DNA of 64,000 nt from Anaerolineae bacterium (lineage in GTDB: Bacteria; Chloroflexota; Anaerolineae; Promineifilales; Promineifilaceae). A model generated the notes under the pieces. It was not told the origin of the DNA and searched no databases. It was given only the letters and a program-made list of their open reading frames with translations. The translations under genes were made by a program, and so were the position numbers. The number at the start of each line of letters is the position of its first letter. Position 1 is the first letter of the stretch. This document shows positions 24,973 through 33,821 of this stretch, piece by piece. Location of the stretch: positions 1 to 64,000 of the forward strand of contig JAHDWK010000018.1 in the NCBI GenBank assembly GCA_023382655.1, in the 5' to 3' direction.

Positions 24973-25263
24973 AATTGCGCTCCTGTCTGCGTAAAACCAG
25001 ATGGCTCACCACACAAGGCAGGCTTCTCATGGCGGCGGCAGGTATCAAATTGATTTACTACAACGTGAAAAAGTTTCTCGACTATTATGCCTGCATTGGC
25101 CGGGAAAATGTAGCCAACCTGATAGGAGAAAAGTACCATCAAGCAGCCAGGAACAACTGCCAAGGGTTTGCCTAGACCGGCACAACAATCATGCGTTTAC
25201 ATCCAGATGAGGTGATGAGGAGAACTGCTACCAGACGACCACGCCAGCACTGAGAGACGCTGG
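24973..25263. other. Intergenic, no gene supported
   Basis: 291 bases upstream of the ATPase gene with short frames only. No repeat, promoter or RNA gene that I can defend. Confidence 0.5.
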
Positions 25264-25497
25264 TCAGGCGGGGGCTGTTTCATATTGGGTGGCATTGGTC
25301 ACGGCCGTGACCGCGGCAACCACTGTCCCATCCGGTAACACACCCCGGCTGTAAATGTCGCCCACCTGCTGCCAGACGATGACGTAACGGCCGTTGTCGG
25401 CCCAATACACCATGTCTGCGGCCACGTTGCTGGCTAAAGTGCTGTTGCGGACATTGGTGACGGCCGTTTTGTTCTGGCCTGCCAACGTTTTCACCAT
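25264..25497 (-). pseudogene. Remnant of a secreted repeat protein (VWQ...DGT repeat)
   Basis: A 77-residue open stretch without ribosome site or natural domain boundary. The segment NGRYVIVWQQVGDIYSRG followed by LPDGT and TNATQYETAPA matches the internal repeat style (VVWQ..G.DIY.R...PDGT...) of long secreted beta-propeller-like proteins from this kind of bacterium. It stops at the point where the next repeat would begin. Three ACGGCCGT octamers in 170 bases indicate long residence. Most likely the decayed fragment of a larger gene; a real tiny protein is less likely. Confidence 0.5.
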
Positions 25498-25543
25498 ACA
25501 TAGTTGCCCATTTCCCTAATAACGAAACTTGCCACCCAAAAAC

Positions 25544-25567
25544 GGCACGGTCAGGAGACCGGTCGCA
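25544..25567 (+). repeat. Left copy of a 24-base inverted repeat flanking the lipoprotein gene
   Basis: Starts GGCACGGTCAGGAGACC. Its reverse complement, with 2 differences in 24, lies at 26933-26956. Between them is the AT-rich lipoprotein gene 25615-26790, which has no ACGGCCGT copy. Confidence 0.8.
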
Positions 25568-25614
25568 ACGATTGCGGAGTAGGGGCAGATTATACAACTT
25601 TCTTGCTTAGGCAA

Positions 25615-26790
25615 TTAGGGAATGGCAATAACATCAACCAAATTTGGATTAAGTGGGTCTTCTATATCAATAATAAAAAGAGAGCCAGATCCGATGAGAT
25701 AAAGGTAATTTTCAACAAAAGCAGCATTTCCTCTCCAGTTAAGTATCCATCCGTATTCCGAAGTATGCCAATCCTTTATCACAATCTGAGCGGAATTTGT
25801 TAGTTCTCGAACCCGTATCGTAGCTACCCCCTCTTCAAAATAAACGACAGAGTAAGCATAATTTTCGTTTATACCTATAGGGATTTCCAAAGCTTCAATT
25901 ACTGTTACCAAACTTGGGGCCATTGGCTCCGAAATATCCAATATTAAGGCAGAATAACCACTGCCCACCCCACTTACAACAAAAATATAGTCTTCACTTG
26001 AGAATAATCGAATTGCACTACCTTGTTGAGGCATAATATAAGTAGCGACAGGCTTAAGTGTTTGAGGATTGGATACATCTAATACTTGAATTTGACCTCG
26101 ATATAGAGCTTCTCCTCCCCAACTATTCTCAGCTACAAAAGCATAGCCCTCTGTCAGAATAACGTCAGTTAATATTCGGGGTTCTGATCCAACAATTTCA
26201 GGCATTGGAGAAAAGCGAAATTGAATAGGAGTTCTTGACTGATAAGCTCCAACTTCGACAATTTCTGTTAGTTTAGTATCATTATTAACCGCATATACAC
26301 GAACTTCTCCGTCTTCCTGTGACGGGACAAAGATATACTCTTGCGATTTAGAAGCGTTAAAAAACGATGGCATTAACTTTCCCTGGCAACCCACTTCAAC
26401 CAGTCTATGGGGATTGGAGATATCTATTACACTTGATTCACCAGGTTGGCTATCATTACTGACAAAAGCATAATTACCAGCAACAATTATCGAATCCGCA
26501 GTGTTGGGCAAAATAACATTCTCTAGCCATAATGGGTTTGAGGGATCAGAGACGTCAAGGACAATAAGTGTATTGCCAACACCAAGGTAGGCATAACTAC
26601 CGCTAACAAAAATTGCAGCAGTGAACTTTGTGCCCGTCCAATTCAACTCCTCATTCAAACGAAAAGTTGGCAAGTTACCATCTTGAGGAGTAACCGGCAC
26701 AAGAGAACATACGTGTTTATTTACACTACACGCAGTCATCAGGAGAACGATAAAGAGCAAAAAAATATGGTTGAGCAGTTTCAAAGACAT
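25615..26790 (-). CDS. Lipoprotein with LVIVD-type beta-propeller repeats
   Basis: A 391-residue predicted lipoprotein: signal peptide with lipobox LLMTAC (Cys about 21), then repeated blade units, each roughly 45-60 residues, of the form 'AYLGVGNTLIVLDVSDPSNP', 'SSVIDISNPHRLVEVG', 'IQVLDVSNPQTLKPV', 'ALILDISEPMAPSLVTVI' and 'LFIIDIEDPLNPNLVDVI'. These match the LVIVD repeat family of surface propellers. It is exported and lipid-anchored; the role is unknown, perhaps binding. ATG 26790 is chosen because it begins the signal peptide. The gene is much more AT-rich than its neighbours, lacks the resident octamer, and is flanked by 24-base inverted repeats, so it looks like an inserted cassette. 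Confidence 0.85.
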   Translation of the reverse strand: MSLKLLNHIFLLFIVLLMTACSVNKHVCSLVPVTPQDGNLPTFRLNEELNWTGTKFTAAIFVSGSYAYLGVGNTLIVLDVSDPSNPLWLENVILPNTADSIIVAGNYAFVSNDSQPGESSVIDISNPHRLVEVGCQGKLMPSFFNASKSQEYIFVPSQEDGEVRVYAVNNDTKLTEIVEVGAYQSRTPIQFRFSPMPEIVGSEPRILTDVILTEGYAFVAENSWGGEALYRGQIQVLDVSNPQTLKPVATYIMPQQGSAIRLFSSEDYIFVVSGVGSGYSALILDISEPMAPSLVTVIEALEIPIGINENYAYSVVYFEEGVATIRVRELTNSAQIVIKDWHTSEYGWILNWRGNAAFVENYLYLIGSGSLFIIDIEDPLNPNLVDVIAIP

Positions 26791-26932
26791 AATGTCAACT
26801 GTACTTCTTGAAGTATCCCATATGATACAACGCAAAATTTTAGACTTTCTTGGATTCTACAAGTTGAGCCTATCTTCTGTAGAGTGGGTCGTGAACCAAC
26901 CCTGGCAAGGGTATTATGCACACCGCCTGTGC

Positions 26933-26956
26933 TGCGGCCGGTCTCCCGACCGTGCC
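26933..26956 (-). repeat. Right copy of the 24-base inverted repeat
   Basis: Reverse complement of 25544-25567 with 2 differences; starts TGCGGCCGGTCTCCCGACC. It lies in the gap 26791-27117, which otherwise holds GGGCTTCGGACTTCGG words (27100-27130) and no gene. Confidence 0.8.
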
Positions 26957-27117
26957 GCCCCACCTCTGCCCGCCGAAACCTCTTTGCGCACCACAGCACC
27001 GCCGTCAATATCATATCTGTCTCTCCCGGCGGGTCCAGCAGCCAATAGGCCGCTGACGAAAACCGCCACGCTGTTGCCTCCCACACCAGCCCTTGATGTC
27101 GGGCTTCGGACTTCGGT

Positions 27118-28272
27118 TTACGGGCTTCGGTCAAGGCCGCATAGCTGCTCGTAGAGAGTGTGCAGTTGGCGGGCAGACTGCTCCCAAGTAAAGCGGCGCG
27201 CCTGGCGGAAACCGGCGGCTACCAGGCGGGTGCGTTCCTGAGGATTCGTCAAGAGATCATGCACGGCCGTTGTCCATCCTTCCTGGTCATGTGGCGAAAG
27301 TTGGATGGCCGCTTCCCCCGCCACTTCGGGTAAAGAGGAGGCGTTGGAGGTGATGACCGGCACGCCGCAGCCCATGGCTTCCAGCAGCGGCAGGCCAAAG
27401 CCTTCATACAGGCTGGGGAAAACAAACAGGGCCGCGCCGCTGTAGAGAGCGGGTAAATCATCATCGGCGACAAAACCAGGAAAGTGGACACGGCCGTGTA
27501 ACCCCTGCCGCCCCACCTCTGCCATCATCTCCTCCATCAGCCAGCCTTTGCCTCCGGTGACAATCAGATTGTGGGGGTGGGTTTGGGCAATCGGCTGGAA
27601 GGCACGGATAAGCATCTGGTAATTTTTGCGCGGCTGCACGGTGCCCACCGCCAGGATGTAGGGCGCGTCACTCAATTGGTATTGGCGGCGCACGGCCGTG
27701 AGCTTCTTTTCGTCTGTCACCGGTTGGAAACGACTATGGACGCCGCTGTATAGGACGGTCACTTTATCGGGCGGTACCTGCCACACGGCCGTCAGGTCAT
27801 CTTTGGTCGCCTGTGAATCGGCCAGAATGTGCGTGGCGCGGCCAATTGACCAGGGCACCACCTGGTTCAAATAAGATACCAGCTGTTCGGGAAAAACTTC
27901 CGGGTAATGGACGAAGGAGAGGTCATGCACGGTGAGCAGCGTGGGGATAAGGCCGTGAACCGGCGGCAGCACAAAATCAGGCGAATGAAACAAATCCAGC
28001 TTGCCGGTGAACCACTGCACCGGCAATGGCAGGCGCAGCCGGTACCACAGCCGGTAAAGCCAGCGTTCGTCTACGGGTGCCGTGTGCAGTTGTACGTTTT
28101 TAGCCTGGGGGATGGGGTGGGGAACAGGAGATGCGGTGGGGTTTTTGGCAGCGAAGAAGTGGTAGTCGTTGTGGGGGTCTACGGCCGTGAGCGCAAAAAT
28201 CAACTCCCGCGTGTACCGGCCAATCCCCCCACCCTGGGTAATGGCTGCGGTGACATCAATGCCAATTTTCAT
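27118..28272 (-). CDS. Glycosyltransferase family 4 (GT-B)
   Basis: A 384-residue GT-B glycosyltransferase of family 4. The N-terminus MKIGIDVTAAITQGGGIGRY shows the acceptor-side glycine-rich loop. The donor half holds LAVGTVQPRKNYQMLIRAF (about 203-221) and the EX7E-type region FVFPSLYEGFGLPLLEAMGC (about 290-309) with the two glutamates. It transfers an activated sugar to a growing envelope glycan, acting at the inner face of the membrane. It lies in a minus-strand polysaccharide run with GtrA, O-antigen ligase and a UDP-sugar enzyme. Start ATG 28272; its leader is a GGAGATT word-palindrome (28272-28302). The last residues (GLDRSP) come from repeat-like sequence. Confidence 0.9.
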   Translation of the reverse strand: MKIGIDVTAAITQGGGIGRYTRELIFALTAVDPHNDYHFFAAKNPTASPVPHPIPQAKNVQLHTAPVDERWLYRLWYRLRLPLPVQWFTGKLDLFHSPDFVLPPVHGLIPTLLTVHDLSFVHYPEVFPEQLVSYLNQVVPWSIGRATHILADSQATKDDLTAVWQVPPDKVTVLYSGVHSRFQPVTDEKKLTAVRRQYQLSDAPYILAVGTVQPRKNYQMLIRAFQPIAQTHPHNLIVTGGKGWLMEEMMAEVGRQGLHGRVHFPGFVADDDLPALYSGAALFVFPSLYEGFGLPLLEAMGCGVPVITSNASSLPEVAGEAAIQLSPHDQEGWTTAVHDLLTNPQERTRLVAAGFRQARRFTWEQSARQLHTLYEQLCGLDRSP

Positions 28273-28302
28273 GGAGATTGGAGATTGGTCAATACTCAAT
28301 CT

Positions 28303-28869
28303 CTATTTATCTACATCACCATATGTCCAATAACGATTGATAAAGAAGTTCCAAAATAAAATGACCAACACCGATAGCGCCAGGGCCATATTGTCCCCAA
28401 TGCGTTGGGCTACGTCGGGGCCAAGGCTGCCAAACAGTTCCGCCGCCAGCCGGGTAAAGGGCAAATGGGTCAGGGCCATAATGGGCAGTCGTAGCACAAT
28501 GCCGGTCACGCTAACCAGGAAGAATTGGGCAAACTGGCGCACAAGAGGCTTGGAACGGGAATCGGGATACGTCCAATACCGGTTCCAGGTAAAGTTACTG
28601 CAAATGGCACACACAAAGGAGACGGTACCGGCCAGCAGCGCTGGCAACGTGGCCTCGATCCATGCCTGGCTTAGCCCCAATGAAAGCAAAAATTCGTCAA
28701 CCGGCGTCCCCGGTATAGCAAAAGCGGTAAATGGACCTAACAGCAAATTGTAAATGCCAAAGTCCACTATAAAACCAAAAGCGCCGACAACCAGAAATTT
28801 GATAAATCGTTCGGCTTCTTTAGTATTGACGCCCATGCGCCCGGCTGCATTTGCAAACATTGCTACCAT
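28303..28869 (-). CDS. GtrA family membrane protein
   Basis: A 188-residue GtrA-like protein with four hydrophobic helices. The family signatures are visible: RFIKFLVVGAFGFIVDFGIY (about 20-39), FVCAICSNFTWNRYWTYPD and the matching C-terminal FFINRYWTYGD. GtrA-type proteins are thought to flip undecaprenyl-linked sugars or support cell-surface glycan modification. The helix 1-2 loop holds an extra about 30 residues (TAFAIPGTPVDEFLLSLGLS). I chose ATG 28869; ATG 28860 is also possible. The gap to the O-antigen ligase gene (28870-28984) contains a CCCCGAAGGGCTG hairpin. Neighbours support a role in surface polysaccharide synthesis. Confidence 0.88.
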   Translation of the reverse strand: MVAMFANAAGRMGVNTKEAERFIKFLVVGAFGFIVDFGIYNLLLGPFTAFAIPGTPVDEFLLSLGLSQAWIEATLPALLAGTVSFVCAICSNFTWNRYWTYPDSRSKPLVRQFAQFFLVSVTGIVLRLPIMALTHLPFTRLAAELFGSLGPDVAQRIGDNMALALSVLVILFWNFFINRYWTYGDVDK

Positions 28870-28984
28870 AAAAATAAAAATCTCCCAATTCTTGAAATTT
28901 TGTCTGCTGTGGCCGTCTCTCAGCCCCGAAGGGCTGCTTTCCCGACCGCGCCACTTCTGGTTCCTCATACCAAACCGCCGCATT

Positions 28985-30577
28985 TTAGCGGATAACGGCC
29001 GTCTGGTTCAATCCCTCTTTAGTGCTGTTTGCCCGGCGCTCATACTCCAACAGTTGCAGCAAACCCAGCATCACGCCCAGATGAATATACACATTGTTGA
29101 CATATAGTTTATCTACTAAATGATGAACCGTCACGGCCGTCCACGCCCCTAATAATCCCAACGCCATTCCCCGCAGCGGCCAATCCAGTTGGCGCAATTG
29201 GCGGATGGTCTGAAAGAACACGGCCGTCCACAACACCGCATACACCGCCAACCCCAAAACGCCGGTTTCCGCCAGCGTATTCAGATAATAGTTGTGGGCA
29301 TGACCTAAGGGATAAGGCCAGTTAATGAGCGCATATTGGGCATAAGCCGGTTCATAATTGCCAAAACCGACGCCTAACCAGATATTGTCTCGTGCCATAT
29401 CCAACGCCGCCTGCCAATGCGCCAACCGCTCTAACACCGCATAATTAGCATCATTGATATCCACGCCGCGCACATCCCCAAAACGTAGATCATTGCTAAA
29501 ACTGGTGATGCGCTCGGTGACCGAGGCAGGTACAACTCCGACTTGTACCCCGCCCCAAAAGAATAAACCCGCCAACAGCAACAATGTGACGCCCTGCCAT
29601 AACTTTTTAGGCCAGAAAAGCAGCATCACCGCCCCTCCAAGTGCCAGGCTCAACCACGCCCCCCGGCTCCAGGAGAAAAGAACGGCCAGGGTGCAGAGCA
29701 CGGCCGTGACGCCGGTGAAGAGTGACAGGGTGACAAGGTGAAGGGGTGACAGGGTGACAGGGCGATCACTTGCTACCTGCCACCTGCCACTTGCTACTTG
29801 CTGCCAAAGAGTAGCTATCAATCCTAAAAACGCCCCCACAGCCAGCAGCGCTGTCAGGTTCATGTAACCGGCATAGGGGTTGGGCTGTTCAAAGGTGCCA
29901 TAGGCGCGGTAAAAACGGCCGAGTACCAGAAAATGCTCTGGCCCATCGCCGCGTAGCCCAAATTGCCAGATGCCGATGATGGCCTGGGACAGACCGGCGA
30001 GCAGAAGGATGGCTAAGACGTAAAACGTCATCCGTAATCGGTAATCCGTAATCGGTAATCCGTAATCGGTAATCCGTAATCGGTTTACGGCTAACGGATT
30101 GCGGGGTACGGCTAAATCAACGACCAGTAGCATCACGGCCGTAATCTCCACCCACTTGATCAACTCTCTAAAACCATAAGAAAAAGAGGGAGCGTGGAGC
30201 AGGGAAAGTGCGGAAACAAAGACAAACAACGCCAGAGGCACATTCAAAAACGTGCGCGGAATGAAAAGACGGCGATAAGCCAACCCGCGCCCCAACCAGA
30301 CTGCCAAAGTGAATAGTAGTAAAAGTTGGCCGCTGTCTAGCAGAGAGGGCCCAAGCCAAATGTTTTCCAGCGCCCCCCAAGGCCCCGCTACCAACGCCGC
30401 AAATAAACCAACCAGTGGGTTGATGACGGTAAGCAAAGCAACGGCCGTACCTCCCACCAGCCCCACCGCCCACGCCAACCGGGCTGTTATCAATCCAAAT
30501 AATACCGCCCACAACACAAAACCAACACGGCCGTCTACCCCTCCGCGCCTCCGCATCTCTGCGTTAAAAAAGTTCAA
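28985..30577 (-). CDS. O-antigen ligase family protein with in-frame repeat insertions
   Basis: A 530-residue membrane protein with about 12 hydrophobic helices and the Wzy_C/O-antigen ligase pattern, including the large periplasmic loop with [14 protein letters not shown] and the histidine segment [20 protein letters not shown] (about 430-450). It polymerises or ligates lipid-linked glycans at the outer face of the membrane. Three parts are repeat-derived: the N-terminus ([17 protein letters not shown]-type words), about 164-183 ([20 protein letters not shown], from a GTAATCGGTAATCC repeat at 30032-30105), and about 260-290 (from a GTGACAGGGTGACA / TTGCTACCTGCCACC palindrome at 29720-29805). 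Start TTG 30577 overlaps the upstream gene by 4 bases; ATG 30556 is an alternative. Confidence 0.85.
   Translation of the reverse strand: MNFFNAEMRRRGGVDGRVGFVLWAVLFGLITARLAWAVGLVGGTAVALLTVINPLVGLFAALVAGPWGALENIWLGPSLLDSGQLLLLFTLAVWLGRGLAYRRLFIPRTFLNVPLALFVFVSALSLLHAPSFSYGFRELIKWVEITAVMLLVVDLAVPRNPLAVNRLRITDYGLPITDYRLRMTFYVLAILLLAGLSQAIIGIWQFGLRGDGPEHFLVLGRFYRAYGTFEQPNPYAGYMNLTALLAVGAFLGLIATLWQQVASGRWQVASDRPVTLSPLHLVTLSLFTGVTAVLCTLAVLFSWSRGAWLSLALGGAVMLLFWPKKLWQGVTLLLLAGLFFWGGVQVGVVPASVTERITSFSNDLRFGDVRGVDINDANYAVLERLAHWQAALDMARDNIWLGVGFGNYEPAYAQYALINWPYPLGHAHNYYLNTLAETGVLGLAVYAVLWTAVFFQTIRQLRQLDWPLRGMALGLLGAWTAVTVHHLVDKLYVNNVYIHLGVMLGLLQLLEYERRANSTKEGLNQTAVIR
29720..29805. repeat. Word-repeat inside the ligase gene (GGGTGACA words)
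   Basis: Tandem GTGACAGG/GTGACAAGG words followed by CTTGCTACCTGCCACC words, all in frame. Related words lie in photolyase at 54658-54684. Confidence 0.8.
30032..30105. repeat. Word-repeat inside the ligase gene (CCGTAATCGGTAAT words)
   Basis: At least three tandem 14-base units CCGTAATCGGTAAT, then partial complement words, in frame with the membrane protein. Confidence 0.85.
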
Positions 30578-31515
30578 ACCCGCCCTCTAAAATACGCAAT
30601 CGTTTCCGTCAACCCATCGGTCAGATTCACCTTTGGTTCCCAGCCCAACACCTGCTGCGCTTTGGTGATGTCCGGACGACGCACCTTCGGATCATCGGTA
30701 ATACGGTCATCTTTAGGCTGAATGAAGACGATCTCCGAATCACTACGCGATACTTCCTTCACAGCTTCGGCAAACTCCAAAATCGTCATCTCCACTGGAT
30801 TACCAATGTTCACCGGCAAATTTTCGTCTGAGTGCCACAGACGATAAATCCCTTCAACCAGGTCACTATAATATTGGAAGGAACGGGTGCGGCTGCCATC
30901 GCCATATACGGTGATCGGCTGGTTGGTGAGCGCCTGGTAGATAAAGTTGGGCACCACACGGCCGTCGTGCAGCCGCATCCGTGGTCCATACGTGTTGAAA
31001 ATGCGCACAATGCGCGTTTCCAGGCCATGATACCGCTGGTAGGCCAGCGTCATCGCTTCGGCAAACCGCTTGGCTTCATCATACACACCACGTGGCCCAA
31101 TGGGGTTCACATGCCCCCAATACGTCTCCGGTTGTGGGTTTACCTGTGGGTCGCCATACACCTCGGACGTGGACGCCAGCAAATAACGCGCGCCTTTGGC
31201 CTTGGCCAGACCAAGCGTATTGTGTGTGCCCAATGAGCCTACCTTGAGCGTAGGAATAGGATGTTCCAGATAATCGTTGGGACTGGCGGGTGAAGCAAAA
31301 TGCAACACGGCATCCAATGGTCCGGCCACATAAATGTAATTGCTCACATCTTGTTTCACAAAACGGAAACGCTCATGCCCCATCAGATGAGCAATGTTCT
31401 CCATGTTGCCGGTGATCAAGTTATCCATGCCGATAACTTCATGTCCCTCAGCAATGAACCGGTCAGACAGGTGAGACCCCAAGAAGCCGGCCGCCCCTGT
31501 AATTAAAACACGCAT
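30574..31515 (-). CDS. UDP-glucuronate decarboxylase-type SDR (UDP-xylose synthase)
   Basis: A 313-residue extended SDR enzyme. The NAD-binding motif is [12 protein letters not shown] (about 4-15); the catalytic Tyr-Lys is in [12 protein letters not shown] (YXXXK, about 143-154) and the Ser/Thr in [10 protein letters not shown]. The segments [17 protein letters not shown] and [20 protein letters not shown] are typical of UDP-glucuronate decarboxylases, which make UDP-xylose from UDP-glucuronate with NAD as cofactor. A dTDP-glucose dehydratase or UDP-glucose epimerase is less likely. ATG 31515 follows GGAGG by 6 bases. It is the first gene of the polysaccharide run on this strand and overlaps the ligase gene by 4 bases. 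Confidence 0.9.
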   Translation of the reverse strand: MRVLITGAAGFLGSHLSDRFIAEGHEVIGMDNLITGNMENIAHLMGHERFRFVKQDVSNYIYVAGPLDAVLHFASPASPNDYLEHPIPTLKVGSLGTHNTLGLAKAKGARYLLASTSEVYGDPQVNPQPETYWGHVNPIGPRGVYDEAKRFAEAMTLAYQRYHGLETRIVRIFNTYGPRMRLHDGRVVPNFIYQALTNQPITVYGDGSRTRSFQYYSDLVEGIYRLWHSDENLPVNIGNPVEMTILEFAEAVKEVSRSDSEIVFIQPKDDRITDDPKVRRPDITKAQQVLGWEPKVNLTDGLTETIAYFRGRV

Positions 31516-31653
31516 AGTTGCCTCCAATTTGAAAATGGTGGTGGTATTGTAACGTGGGTAAAGGTGGGTGACGAACGGGTACGGCCGTTCGACCCGGAAT
31601 CGTATACCACGCGCAACTTACACGTTGGCTAACCACCCCGTTTTGCAATCCGG

Positions 31654-31681
31654 TTGACGCTTAGCACTTGCCAGATATAAT
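31654..31681 (+). promoter_or_regulatory. Sigma-70-type promoter for the OB-fold lipoprotein gene
   Basis: TTGACG (31654-31659), 16-base spacer, TATAAT (31676-31681), about 50 bases before the GTG start at 31732. Confidence 0.65.
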
Positions 31682-31731
31682 GACTATGCTTTTGTCAAGA
31701 TGGGTCGGAATTTAATCGCCGGACACAGACA

Positions 31732-32703
31732 GTGAAAAAACATAGTAGTTGTTTTCTGAATTGGTATGGATGCCTGTTTCGTTATCCACTTTGTTTTACA
31801 ACGTGGGTGGCTTTATTCTTTTTAGCTGCCTGCGCCACGCCGGAACAACCTCCAACCGTGACCCAACCGGTAATAACGATTGACACGGCCGTGCCCACCC
31901 CCACAACCGCTGCTACTTCCTCACCTGCCCCAGAGCCAACACCGGTCAGTGCCGATACGGCCGTGCCCCTGCCCACCAACAGCCCTACTCCCATTCCCAG
32001 CCTGACACCCTCAAGCACCCTCATTCCCAGTCTGACTCCGTCAGCCACCGCTACCAGCCCACCCACAGCCACCGCCACCCCGGCCCCGCCAACCCATACC
32101 CCCACGCACGCCATTCCCCATCTGCCCATTGGCAATTTAAGCAGCGTGATGGGCCAGGAAGTGTCGGTTAGTGGCACTGTGGTAGCGGTAGCCAGCTTTT
32201 CACACGGCTTCAGATTTACGCTGGATGATGGCAGTGGACAGGTGATATTGCTCATGTGGCACGATGTCTATGATGAAAGCTGGGCCGCGCCCGACCTGAA
32301 CCTGGGTGCTACCGTCCGGGTAACCGGCGAAATTGGCGAGTTTGAGGGCGAATTGCAAATTGTGCCTGATTTTGGCGGGGATGTGCGGGTCACGGCCGTT
32401 GCCGCCACCACCGCCCCCGCTGCCAACATTGGCGATTTGGGCAGCTACATGGGCCAACGGGTCACCATCACGGGGCAAATCAGCCGGATTGAAGGCACAA
32501 ACTCTGGCGCAAAACTGTTTGTCACTGACGACGCCGGCGAAATTTTAATTTTTGTCTGGCACAACGTTCTGGATCGCGTTCAAAATAACACAGCGTTGGG
32601 CACACCCGGCACACGAGTACGTGTGACCGGCGTCGTCCAGGAATTCCGCAGCAACCGTGAAATTGTGCCCACCCTGCCCTATGATATTGTGGTACTGCCT
32701 TGA
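31732..32703 (+). CDS. Lipoprotein with Thr/Pro linker and two OB-fold-like domains
   Basis: A 323-residue predicted lipoprotein. The signal peptide has lipobox FFLAAC (Cys about 34). Residues about 40-125 form a Thr/Pro/Ser-rich linker (PTPTTAATSSPAPEPTP style) that could span peptidoglycan. Two similar domains follow, about 130-220 and 232-322, each starting GxxMGQ.V...G.. (NLSSVMGQEVSVSGTVV; DLGSYMGQRVTITGQIS) and containing D.SG.I.L.MWH / D.AGEILIFVWHN; this is the pattern of the OB-fold tRNA_anti-like/YgiW-like class. An internal duplication is evident. Ligand unknown. Start GTG 31732 begins the signal peptide; a promoter lies upstream. Confidence 0.85.
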   Translation: MKKHSSCFLNWYGCLFRYPLCFTTWVALFFLAACATPEQPPTVTQPVITIDTAVPTPTTAATSSPAPEPTPVSADTAVPLPTNSPTPIPSLTPSSTLIPSLTPSATATSPPTATATPAPPTHTPTHAIPHLPIGNLSSVMGQEVSVSGTVVAVASFSHGFRFTLDDGSGQVILLMWHDVYDESWAAPDLNLGATVRVTGEIGEFEGELQIVPDFGGDVRVTAVAATTAPAANIGDLGSYMGQRVTITGQISRIEGTNSGAKLFVTDDAGEILIFVWHNVLDRVQNNTALGTPGTRVRVTGVVQEFRSNREIVPTLPYDIVVLP

Positions 32704-32751
32704 GCGGTCAGGTATACTTCCCCGGCTAAATTTTAACCGACGGAGAACCAT

Positions 32752-33798
32752 ATGACCGCTCCCCCCAACCCAGACATCACCGAACGGCGCAAAGCTGACC
32801 ACATACGCATCAACCTGGAAGAAGACGTCGCCTTCAAACAAGTGACCACCGGCCTGGAAAAATACTTTTTTATGCACCAGGCCCTTCCCGAAATTGACCT
32901 GGCGGAAGTCACCACAACCACCACCCTCTTCGGCAAAACGCTCAAAACCCCTTTACTTATCTCCTCCATGACCGGCGGTACGGCCGAAGCGCGAGAAATT
33001 AACCGCACCCTGGCTGCCGGCGCGCAGGCAGCCGGCATCGCCATGGGTCTTGGCTCCATGCGCGCCGCCGTCGAAGACGAATCGCTGGCCGACACCTACC
33101 GGGTGCGTGATGTGGCCCCCGATATTTTGCTATTTGCCAACCTGGGTGCGGTCCAGTTCAATTATGGTTACGGATTGGATGAGTGCCTGCTGCTGGTGGA
33201 AATGATTCAAGCCGACGCCCTTATCCTGCACTTTAACGCTTTGCAAGAGGCCGTTCAACCAGAGGGGGACGGCAACTTTGCCAATCTGCTGCCTAAAATT
33301 GAACAAATCTGTAAACATCTACCCGTACCCGTCATCGCCAAAGAGGTGGGTTGGGGTTTTGCCGAAGAAACGGCGCGGCGGCTGGCGGAAGCGGGTGTGG
33401 CGGCCATTGATGTGGCTGGCGCGGGTGGCACCAGTTGGAGCCAGGTAGAGATGCACCGCGCCCCCACTGCCCGCCATGCACGAGTGGCCGGCGCGTTTAT
33501 TGATTGGGGGATTCCGACGGCCGTGTCCGTCCAACAGTGCCGCCGTGCCGCGCCCCACCTGCCTGTCTTCGCCAGCGGCGGCATCCGCAACGGCATTGAC
33601 GTGGCAAAGTGCATCGCCCTGGGCGCAAACCTGGTTGGCTTCGCCGGTGACTTCCTGCGCGCTGCCGACAAAGGTGGCGTAGACGGCGTCATTGAAATGG
33701 CGGAAACGATCACAACCGAACTGCGCGTCGCCATGTTCTGCTCCGGTGCAATTGACCTACCTGCCCTGGCTCAAACCCCCCTGTATACGGAGTTCTGA
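32752..33798 (+). CDS. fni: Type 2 isopentenyl-diphosphate delta-isomerase
   Basis: A 348-residue FMN-dependent type 2 IPP isomerase interconverting IPP and DMAPP. Signatures: [14 protein letters not shown] near the N-terminus (about 12-25), [14 protein letters not shown] (about 71-84), [11 protein letters not shown] (about 102-112) and the FMN-binding VAGAGGTSW (about 220-228) and [19 protein letters not shown] (about 275-293). Start ATG 32752 has CGGAG upstream. It is followed on the same strand, after an intervening Abi_C gene, by a polyprenyl synthase: a small isoprenoid unit. Confidence 0.93.
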   Translation: MTAPPNPDITERRKADHIRINLEEDVAFKQVTTGLEKYFFMHQALPEIDLAEVTTTTTLFGKTLKTPLLISSMTGGTAEAREINRTLAAGAQAAGIAMGLGSMRAAVEDESLADTYRVRDVAPDILLFANLGAVQFNYGYGLDECLLLVEMIQADALILHFNALQEAVQPEGDGNFANLLPKIEQICKHLPVPVIAKEVGWGFAEETARRLAEAGVAAIDVAGAGGTSWSQVEMHRAPTARHARVAGAFIDWGIPTAVSVQQCRRAAPHLPVFASGGIRNGIDVAKCIALGANLVGFAGDFLRAADKGGVDGVIEMAETITTELRVAMFCSGAIDLPALAQTPLYTEF

Positions 33799-33821
33799 GT
33801 TCTAGTGCTAGAAATTTAGCA

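Noticed and set aside
24795-25163. 122-codon frame overlapping the ATPase gene start
   Set aside because: Overlaps a gene with a clear P-loop and ribosome site; no natural protein character.
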